From: JBGPEQ01 sp050180895
GTDB lineage: Bacteria; Pseudomonadota; Alphaproteobacteria; Dongiales; Dongiaceae
Assembly (NCBI GenBank): GCA_050180895.1
Contig: JBFXDS010000003.1
Span: 496,001 to 560,000, forward strand
DNA length: 64,000 bases
Direction: 5' to 3'
The notes beneath the pieces are model-generated. The model was not told where the DNA came from and ran no database searches. It worked only from the letters and a program-made list of their open reading frames with translations. Positions 58,583 to 64,000 of this stretch are shown here, piece by piece. The position numbers were made by a program, and so were the translations under genes. The first letter of the stretch is position 1. Each line of letters opens with the position of its first letter.

Positions 58583-58990
58583 CAGCAGCCGCGGGCGCCG
58601 GGCGTGCCAGTCGCGGATCGACCGGCGATAGCCCTCCGGCATCGGTAGGGCGGCGAGCTGCGCCGGGTCGAAGAGCGCGGCGGCGCTGTGCTCGTCGCTG
58701 ACGCGGACGTCGCCGGCGCCGTCGTAGCGGCAGCCATAGGTGACGATGACCACCTCGCGTCCCGGCCGCGCCTCGTACAGCCAGCAGTCGAGGATCGCCG
58801 CGGCCGCGACATCGATGCCCAGCTCCTCGCGGATCTCGCGCACGACGCAGGCGGCCGGCGCCTCGCCGGCCTCCAGCCGGCCGCCCGGCAGCTCCCACTC
58901 CCCGCGCTCGTTCTTGAGCAGCGCCACCCGGTCGCCGACGAACACCACGCCCTTGACCGAAACCGGAAAGACGGGCGGCGCCGCCGTCAC
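58580..58990 (-). CDS. NUDIX hydrolase
   Basis: 136 residues. The Nudix box is complete: G-G-R-L-E-A-G-E followed by VVREIREELGI (G-x5-E-x7-R-E-U-x-E-E-x-G-U). It hydrolyses a nucleoside-diphosphate-X compound; the substrate is unknown. GTG 58990 overlaps the LysE stop (GTGA), so it is coupled to that gene. The final TAG is at the edge of the paired repeat at 58500-58582, so the C-terminus ends at the repeat insertion. Confidence 0.9.
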   Translation of the reverse strand: MTAAPPVFPVSVKGVVFVGDRVALLKNERGEWELPGGRLEAGEAPAACVVREIREELGIDVAAAAILDCWLYEARPGREVVIVTYGCRYDGAGDVRVSDEHSAAALFDPAQLAALPMPEGYRRSIRDWHARRPRLL

Positions 58991-59646
58991 GAGCGGGGCC
59001 GCTGGCCGAGGGCGAACTGCACGGCGAGGGAGAGGAACACGAGCGCCGACAAGCGCCGCATCAGCGCCGCGACCTGCCGCGCGCGGCCGGACCGGTTGCG
59101 CAGGGCCCCCGTGATCCCGTCGACGAGGCCGGCCACGGCGATGTTCACCAGCGTGCCGCCGATGTTGAACAGCAGCCCGAGGAACAGGATCTGGCCGGCG
59201 ACGCTGCCGCGCGCCGGATCGACGAACAGCGGCAGGAACGCCAGGATGAACAGCGCCACCTTGGGGTTGAGGAGGTTGGTGAGCAGCCCCTCCACGAAGA
59301 CGCGCCCCAGGCCCGCCGGCGGCCGGGCGACCTGCGCCGCCGCGGCGTCGCCGGAGCGCCAGGCCTTCCAGGCCAGGTAGAGCAGGTAGCCCGCGCCGGC
59401 ATATTTGACGACCTGGAACGCCGCCTCCGACTGCAGCACCAGCGCCGACAGCCCGACGGCCGCCAGCAGGCTGTGCAGGAACGAGCCGGCGGCGATGCCG
59501 AGCGCCGAGCTGATCCCCGCGGCCCGTCCCTGTCCCGCGCTGCGCGCGATGACATAGGTCATGTCCGCCCCCGGCGTCAGATTGAGGGTCAGCGCCGCGA
59601 CGAGGAACGGGATCAGCGTTGCGGGATCGGGAACGAAGGACGGCAT
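58987..59646 (-). CDS. LysE/RhtB family amino-acid exporter
   Basis: 219-residue membrane protein with six helices. The LysE signature is seen in LNLTPGADMTYVIARSAGQG (first helix-loop), AGYLLYLAWKAWR and TNLLNPKVALFILAFLPLFV. Probably exports an amino acid or homoserine lactone-like compound. Start ATG 59646. The next gene (NUDIX) overlaps it by 4 bp. Confidence 0.92.
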   Translation of the reverse strand: MPSFVPDPATLIPFLVAALTLNLTPGADMTYVIARSAGQGRAAGISSALGIAAGSFLHSLLAAVGLSALVLQSEAAFQVVKYAGAGYLLYLAWKAWRSGDAAAAQVARPPAGLGRVFVEGLLTNLLNPKVALFILAFLPLFVDPARGSVAGQILFLGLLFNIGGTLVNIAVAGLVDGITGALRNRSGRARQVAALMRRLSALVFLSLAVQFALGQRPRS

Positions 59647-59878
59647 GAGCGTTACACTAGCCGTCCGGCCGTCTCTTGCCCAGGTTGACGCTGGCTGCCG
59701 CCGGACGGGCCTGCAAGGGAGTGGGATTCGTGGTCAAAGCGCCGTGGTGATCAGTTGCTGATACGGCTGATCGCGAACGGCGGCGGATTTGAGCACGATC
59801 CCCACTTCAGCCTTTGGTCGGTGTCGAATTTGACGGTGTAGAGGCATCGGCCGCTTCGTGGCCGTGCTCGTGCCTCTC

Positions 59879-59903
59879 CACTAAAGCACATCCCGCTTTA
59901 GTG
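59879..59903. terminator. CACTAAAGC hairpin
   Basis: Perfect 9-bp stem CACTAAAGC/GCTTTAGTG with a 7-nt loop (ACATCCC). It lies in the gene-free region between msrA and LysE. Similar CTAAAGC hairpins are common as dispersed elements in alphaproteobacteria; it may act as a terminator for the minus-strand msr genes. Confidence 0.5.
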
Positions 59904-59919
59904 AGATCGTTATATCGAC

Positions 59920-60015
59920 ACCCCCCACCCTACCCTCCCCCTCAAGAGGGGAGGGAAGACCGAGCAACCCGATGAATGTCCCTCCCCCCTTGAGGGGGAG
60001 GGTAGGGTGGGGGGT
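59920..60015. repeat. Long inverted repeat, CCCTCCCCCTC family
   Basis: The left arm ACCCCCCACCCTACCCTCCC, then CCTCAAGAGG, is mirrored by CTTGAGGGGGAGGGTAGGGT and GGGGGGT on the right. It is a 96-bp near-perfect palindrome of the same general style as 31545-31650 and 36281-36389, 76 bp downstream of the msrA stop. Confidence 0.9.
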
Positions 60016-60091
60016 ACGTCTTGATGATTCCATCTGTTTGCGCGCCGCTCTAAGTCGTGCCGAAACGGCGGTGCGCGTCGGCGCACCGCGA

Positions 60092-60610
60092 TCAGGCTCT
60101 CCGCAACGCCTTGGCCCGTGCGGGGAGCGTCCAGCCCGGACGGATGAAGTGGCAGGTGTAGCCCTCGGGGTAGCGCTCCAGATAATCCTGGTGCACGGGT
60201 TCGGCTTCCCAGAAATCGCCGGCGGGCGCGACCTCGGTCACGACCTTTCCGGGCCAGAGGCCGGAGGCATCGACGTCGGCGATCGTGTCCTCGGCGACGC
60301 GCTTCTGTTCCTCGCTCGTGTAGAAGATCGCCGAGCGATAGCTTGTCCCGATGTCATTGCCCTGCCGGTTTCGCGTGGTCGGATCGTGAATTTGGAAGAA
60401 GAACTCCAGCAGCCTGAGGTAGCTTGTCCTGGCGGGGTCGAAGACGATTTCGATCGCTTCCGCATGCGTGCCGTGGTTGCGATAGGTCGCGTTCGGCACG
60501 TCGCCGCCGGTATAGCCGACGCGCGTCGAAATCACGCCCTCCTGGCGGCGGATGAGATCCTGCATTCCCCAGAAGCAGCCGCCGGCGAGCACTGCGCGTT
60601 CCTGTGTCAT
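60092..60610 (-). CDS. msrA: Peptide-methionine (S)-S-oxide reductase MsrA
   Basis: 172 residues. Reduces methionine-S-sulfoxide in proteins. The active-site motif GGCFWG (nucleophile C12) is followed by VGYTGGDVPNATYRNHGTHA and GDFWEAEPVHQDYL, all diagnostic. No C-terminal recycling cysteine pair is evident beyond CHF, so a thioredoxin-dependent mechanism with a distal Cys (YTCHF) is likely. Start ATG 60610 overlaps the msrB stop by 4 bp: msrB-msrA operon. Confidence 0.95.
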   Translation of the reverse strand: MTQERAVLAGGCFWGMQDLIRRQEGVISTRVGYTGGDVPNATYRNHGTHAEAIEIVFDPARTSYLRLLEFFFQIHDPTTRNRQGNDIGTSYRSAIFYTSEEQKRVAEDTIADVDASGLWPGKVVTEVAPAGDFWEAEPVHQDYLERYPEGYTCHFIRPGWTLPARAKALRRA

Positions 60611-61056
60611 CCTCTATCCTCCACCTGGTCGAGATAGGCCCCGTAGCCCTCCGCTTCCATGTCGTCGCGATGGATGAAACGCAGCGAGGCGGAGTTGATG
60701 CAGTATCGTAAGCCGCCGCGATCCTCGGGGCCATCGGGAAAGACGTGGCCGAGATGGCTGTCGCCGTGGGTCGAGCGGACCTCCGTGCGGACCATGCCGT
60801 GCGAAATGTCGCGCAGCTCGTTGACATTGGCGGGCTCGATCGGCTTCGTGAAGCTCGGCCAACCGCAGCCTGAGTCATATTTGTCGGAAGACGCAAACAG
60901 CGGCTCGCCCGAGACGATATCGACGTAGATGCCGGGCTCCTTGTTGTCGAGATATTCACCGGTGCCCGGGCGCTCCGTGCCGCTTTGCTGCGTTACGCGA
61001 TACTGTTCCGGCGTCAGTTTCGCGATGGCGTCGGCATTCTTGCGGTAGCTGCTCAT
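60607..61056 (-). CDS. msrB: Peptide-methionine (R)-S-oxide reductase MsrB
   Basis: 149 residues. Reduces methionine-R-sulfoxide. YDSGCGWPSF, HLGHVFPDGP and the catalytic-Cys segment RYCINSASLRF are present. The two C-x-x-C pairs that bind structural zinc in many MsrBs are absent, so this is the zinc-free subtype. ATG 61056 has AAGGAGAAGG upstream, which fixes the start; the in-frame extension to 61167 is discarded. It is the first gene of the msrBA operon. Confidence 0.95.
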   Translation of the reverse strand: MSSYRKNADAIAKLTPEQYRVTQQSGTERPGTGEYLDNKEPGIYVDIVSGEPLFASSDKYDSGCGWPSFTKPIEPANVNELRDISHGMVRTEVRSTHGDSHLGHVFPDGPEDRGGLRYCINSASLRFIHRDDMEAEGYGAYLDQVEDRG

Positions 61057-61515
61057 TGTCCTTCTCCTTTGGCGACGGTCGTCGGACTGGCGCCACGCCA
61101 TGCCGCGAGTCCAAGCCCAGCCGATCGCAGAGTCAAGCGACCGATACAGCGCGCGGTGTGGTTTCATCGGCGCATGGGAACGGTGCGCTTTCGTGAGGAA
61201 GGCTCCGAAGTGGAACGGTGCCCGGGATTACGGTGACAGTGCAGTTAGTCTCATGTCCCGTCTGGTTCTAGTCCTTCCCGATCTCTCATGTGATTCCGCC
61301 TTCAGGTCGCGGCCTTGCGACTGGCTTCCAAAACCACTTTCGCGATCTTTGCATCGGGCGCTATGTAATTCCGCCCCCTAGCCTGAGCCTACATCCTGAT
61401 TCCTTCATCCAACCAACGATGTGTGTAATAGAATCAGAGTGAGTTTCCCGCGGTGGAGCAAGCAAGATCTCAGAAAGTCCCCACTTGGATCATTTCGGGC
61501 AGCGTCTGCGGTCGC
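61057..61515. other. 459-bp gene-free region upstream of msrB
   Basis: Carries the msrB promoter and a degenerate REP-like hairpin (61223-61260). Base composition falls towards the right. None of the short frames shows a recognisable product. Confidence 0.5.
61223..61260. repeat. Degenerate GGATTACGGTGACAGTGC hairpin
   Basis: CGGGATTACGGTGACAGTGC opens and TCATGTCCCG closes a hairpin with short CGGGA/TCCCG arms. From memory, the GATTACGGTGACAGT word is widespread in bacteria next to REP-associated tyrosine transposases. No transposase is present here, so it would be a stranded relic. Confidence 0.4.
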
Positions 61516-61926
61516 TCAACAGATGCAGAGTGATCGGACAGCAGTTCCGCATGTCGGGCAGACGCCGATCGCAAGATCGCAGTGCATATGCCAGTGTGGA
61601 AACGCCAGCACGAACCGATCGTGACAGGTTCGACACTCGACCTTTCCGGCGCCGGCGCGTTGTCCGCATTGCGGGCAAGCATCCGTGCGGTCCGCACTGA
61701 GACTCGATCGCGCCTCCTGGTCCGTTATCTCAATTGCGAAGGCGTGTGCGCAATCGCGGCAACCATAAGCTATCTGCATCCCTGCGTCCTTTTGGCTCCG
61801 AGTTTCAGCGGCCGTTATCTCATCAACGGAAGCATGAGGCTGATACTCCGCAGCGGCATCGGCCCCAATCTCACCGCTCTCTCGATAGCAGCGGCAACAA
61901 TTGCCGAAGAAAGAACATATTGACAA
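61516..61926 (-). CDS. Cysteine-rich putative zinc-ribbon protein
   Basis: 136 residues with four C-x-x-C pairs: YGCRDCAHA, DACPQCGQRA, VECRTCHDRF and GVCPTCGTA, the second and third only eleven residues apart, plus an unusual HWHMHC segment between the third and fourth. The spacing suggests two zinc ribbons. The frame begins at TTG 61926 without a clear ribosome site; an internal ATG at the MQIAYGCRDC position (about residue 50) is an alternative start that keeps all zinc pairs. It lies in lower-GC DNA. I do not recognise a named family. Confidence 0.5.
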   Translation of the reverse strand: MSICSFFGNCCRCYRESGEIGADAAAEYQPHASVDEITAAETRSQKDAGMQIAYGCRDCAHAFAIEITDQEARSSLSADRTDACPQCGQRAGAGKVECRTCHDRFVLAFPHWHMHCDLAIGVCPTCGTAVRSLCIC

Positions 61927-61984
61927 CTTCGGATCTCAACCGTAAATTAGAACATTTAATGAACACACACTCTGGAGACAATCA

Positions 61985-62701
61985 ATGATTGCTGGCTCCG
62001 CCTCCACCGCTGGGCATGGGCTCCATCCTTCGGTTCCGCCGGCCGGTCCCGCCCTGCCGCCGCACCGCCGCGGTCGGCTCCGGAACGGCGCCGCGCCCGG
62101 CGATTTCCTGGCCGCCCCGCGCTGCGGCGCCCGCACCCGCGCCGGCTGCCGCTGCCGCCAGCCGGCCATGCGCAACGGCCGCTGCCGGCTGCATGGCGGC
62201 CTCAGCACCGGCCCGCGCACGGCCGCCGGCCGCGCCCGCTGCGCCGCCGCCCGCCGCACCCACGGCTTCTACAGCGCCGAGACCACCGCGCTCCGCCGCG
62301 CCGGCGCCGCCCATTGCCGCCGCATGTCCGCGCTGCTCGCCCTGGCGCGGACGCCCCGCACCGCTGGGCATGGGGTCCTTCCGCCGAATCCGTCGAACCG
62401 CGCGGGCGGCCATGCCCCGAGCCCAACGACGGCCGCCCCCTCGACCGCCTCCGCGCCTCCGCGTCTCCGCGCGGAATCGTCCGGCGCCCGCGGCGCCTCC
62501 GCCGCTGGGCATGGAGTCCTTCCGTCGAATTCCGTCACGACCCCGCCGGCCGCTCGCCCCATCCACCGGCCCACCCCGCGTCCGGGCCTGGTCCAGCGCA
62601 CCCTCCTGGGCGGCACCGCCCTCGGCCTCGGCCTCCCGGTCCGCCCGCCCGTCGCCGCTGGACATGGGGTGCTTCCGTCGCTTTCCGGCCGCGCCGGTTG
62701 A
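61985..62701 (+). CDS. HGGxSTG-domain protein carrying repeat-derived segments
   Basis: 238 residues. Residues about 44-120 are the HGGxSTG unit: PRCGARTRAGCRCRQPAMRN, CRLHGGLSTGPRT, ARRTHGFYSAET; the Cys pattern suggests a metal site. Such small proteins are common in alphaproteobacteria, often near mobile elements, with no known function. Before and after this unit the chain is low-complexity and contains four copies of AGHG(L/V)-x-P encoded by the CCGCTGGGCATGG repeat. A GGAG lies 8 nt before ATG 61985. The C-terminal 115 residues may not be part of the true gene. Confidence 0.6.
   Translation: MIAGSASTAGHGLHPSVPPAGPALPPHRRGRLRNGAAPGDFLAAPRCGARTRAGCRCRQPAMRNGRCRLHGGLSTGPRTAAGRARCAAARRTHGFYSAETTALRRAGAAHCRRMSALLALARTPRTAGHGVLPPNPSNRAGGHAPSPTTAAPSTASAPPRLRAESSGARGASAAGHGVLPSNSVTTPPAARPIHRPTPRPGLVQRTLLGGTALGLGLPVRPPVAAGHGVLPSLSGRAG
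62007..62690. repeat. CCGCTGGGCATGG repeat cluster (four copies)
   Basis: Copies start at 62007, 62361, 62502 and 62655; consensus CCGCTGGGCATGGGGTCCTT followed by CCGTCGAATCCG. All have the same orientation, with 141- and 153-bp spacing between the last three. A fifth copy is at 40068. All four fall in the same reading frame of the HGGxSTG gene. Divergence between copies is moderate, so they are not recent tandem duplications. Confidence 0.8.
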
Positions 62702-62734
62702 CGCCCCCGCCGCCCGCGGTCCACAAACCCCGCC

Positions 62735-64000
62735 ATGGACGACAAGCGCATCTACCTCTTCGATAGCACGCTACGCGACGGCGCCCAGACCCAGGGGGTC
62801 GATTTCAGCGTGCCCGACAAGCAGGCGATCGCCCTGGCGCTCGACCAACTCGGCATCGACTATGTCGAGGGCGGCTGGCCCGGCGCCAACCCCACCGACG
62901 ATGCCTTCTTCCAGGATCCGCCGAGCTTCGGGCGCGCCCGCTTCGTCGCCTTCGGCATGACCCGCCGCCCCGGCCGCAGCGCCGCCAACGATCCGGGCCT
63001 GGCCGCCCTGCTCAACGCCAAGGCCGCCGCCGTCTGCATGGTCGGCAAGAGCTGGGACTTCCACGTCGATGTCGCGCTCGGCATCAGCCGCGCCGAGAAC
63101 CTCGCCATGATCGGCGACAGCGTCGCGTTGGCGAAGGCGAAGGACCGCGAGGTCATGTTCGACGCCGAGCATTTCTTCGACGGCTACAAGGCGAATCCCG
63201 CCTATGCCCTGGCGTGCATCCGGACGGCGCATGAGGCAGGCGCGCGCTGGGTCGTGCTGTGCGACACCAACGGCGGCGCCCTGCCCGACGAGGTCGAGCG
63301 CGTCGTGGCGACGGTCTGCGAGAAGATCCCGGGCAGCCATGTCGGCATCCACTGCCACAACGACACCGAGAATGCCGTCGCCAACAGCCTCGCCGCGCTG
63401 CGCGCCGGCGCGCGCCAGCTCCAGGGCACCCTCAACGGGCTGGGCGAGCGTTGCGGCAACGCCAACCTGGTCTCGCTGATCCCGACCCTGATGCTGAAGA
63501 CCGATTTCAAGACCGGCATCGACGCGGCGGGCCTGCGCCAGCTCACCCACGTCTCGCGCCTGCTGGACGAGCGTCTCAACCGCGCGCCCCTGCGCAACGC
63601 GGCCTATGTCGGCGAGTCCGCCTTCGCCCACAAGGGCGGCCTGCATGTCTCCGCCGTGGAGAAGGATCCCCGCACCTACGAGCACATCGACCCGGCGCTG
63701 GTGGGCAATCGCCGCCATATCGTCGTCTCCGACCAGTCCGGGCGGGCCAACATCCTCGCCCGCTTCCGCGACATCGGCCTCGACGTCGAGATCGACGACC
63801 CCAAGGTCGCGACCCTGGTCGAGACCGTCAAGTCGCGCGAGTATGACGGCTATGCCTATGACGGCGCCGAGGCCAGCTTCGAGCTGCTGGCGCGGCGCGC
63901 CCTCGGCGGTGTGCCCGACTATTTCCGCATCATCCGCTTCCGCGTCATGGACGACCGCCGCTGGAATGCGCGCGGCGAGCTGGTGACGGAGTCCGAGGCC
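62735..64000 (+). CDS. cimA: Citramalate synthase / isopropylmalate synthase family (3' end cut off)
   Basis: 422 codons visible; full CimA proteins are about 530 residues, so the C-terminal regulatory (LeuA_dimer) domain is incomplete. HMGL-like TIM barrel: FDSTLRDGAQTQGVDFS (metal-binding Asp), VLCDTNGG, HCHNDTENAVAN (two metal His) and LNGLGERCGNANL. These fit the long citramalate synthase type that condenses pyruvate with acetyl-CoA to make (R)-citramalate for isoleucine synthesis. Start ATG 62735, 33 bp after the preceding stop. Confidence 0.9.
   Translation, partial: MDDKRIYLFDSTLRDGAQTQGVDFSVPDKQAIALALDQLGIDYVEGGWPGANPTDDAFFQDPPSFGRARFVAFGMTRRPGRSAANDPGLAALLNAKAAAVCMVGKSWDFHVDVALGISRAENLAMIGDSVALAKAKDREVMFDAEHFFDGYKANPAYALACIRTAHEAGARWVVLCDTNGGALPDEVERVVATVCEKIPGSHVGIHCHNDTENAVANSLAALRAGARQLQGTLNGLGERCGNANLVSLIPTLMLKTDFKTGIDAAGLRQLTHVSRLLDERLNRAPLRNAAYVGESAFAHKGGLHVSAVEKDPRTYEHIDPALVGNRRHIVVSDQSGRANILARFRDIGLDVEIDDPKVATLVETVKSREYDGYAYDGAEASFELLARRALGGVPDYFRIIRFRVMDDRRWNARGELVTESEA

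Larger units (their letters stand above)
59647..60091. other. 445-bp gene-free region with two hairpin elements
   Basis: No gene supported. It contains the 25-nt hairpin at 59879-59903 and the long inverted repeat at 59920-60015. The LysE promoter is expected near 59650-59750. Confidence 0.6.

Overview
This 64-kb window is GC-rich bacterial chromosome with dense, short-spaced genes. The gene content suggests an alphaproteobacterium, probably of the Rhodospirillales or a neighbouring order. Reasons: an HDAC-family gene, xseB, ispA and tlyA arranged as in alphaproteobacterial dxs loci, a perfect CtrA-type TTAA-N7-TTAA box, an HGGxSTG-domain protein, and TupABC, FdhD and DMT/LysE families typical of these soil or aquatic bacteria. 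I cannot name the species. There is no prophage, plasmid origin, CRISPR array or rRNA operon; the only RNA gene recognised is tRNA-Leu(UAA).

Layout. 1-7465: FAD-linked oxidase (cut by the window start), tsaC, a CysQ-like phosphatase, MFS and DMT transporters, an MBL hydrolase and DUF423. 7462-10774: two tandem L,D-transpeptidases. 10965-15499: HDAC-like, xseB, ispA, an apparent 3' remnant of dxs, a MATE pump and tlyA. 15501-23034: SppA, SfsA, an M50 protease, a lipoprotein, a CinA-like protein, a hydrolase, tRNA-Leu, a small basic protein and a DUF4142 protein. 23153-31491: a GntR regulator followed by a tightly coupled operon of FGGY kinase, Zn-dehydrogenase, class I aldolase, SDR, a fused ProV-ProW ABC protein and a ProX-type binding protein. 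This looks like an uncharacterised catabolic route and is my best candidate for a new system. 31655-37826: envelope genes (two paralogous lipoproteins, a glycosyltransferase, three small PepSY-like exported proteins and an OmpR/histidine-kinase pair). 38270-45319: bacterioferritin, a PEP-mutase family protein, surface and Sel1 proteins, a HAD phosphatase, argE, an N-formylglutamate amidohydrolase and NAD kinase.

45405-57352 is a molybdenum/tungsten region: modABC, moaA, tupBCA and fdhD. Two matching 24-bp dyads lie 26-28 bp upstream of modA and moaA and look like Mo-responsive boxes. A TrpXYZ-type ABC transporter, split by an opposite-strand EamA gene, and a low-GC patch with a frameshifted DUF5076 gene lie inside this region. 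57600-64000: DUF1345, NUDIX, LysE, msrA/msrB, a zinc-ribbon protein, an HGGxSTG protein carrying a repeat family, and a citramalate-synthase family gene cut by the window end.

The window is also rich in dispersed small palindromic elements: four copies of an 83-bp CTTCGACAAGCTCAGGATGAG element, two copies of a different 83-bp paired element, three long CCCTCTCCC-type inverted repeats, a CCGCTGGGCATGG family of five copies, and a 15-bp tandem repeat. Some supply the last codons or stop codon of a neighbouring gene. All functional calls come from reading motifs and context; no database search was possible.
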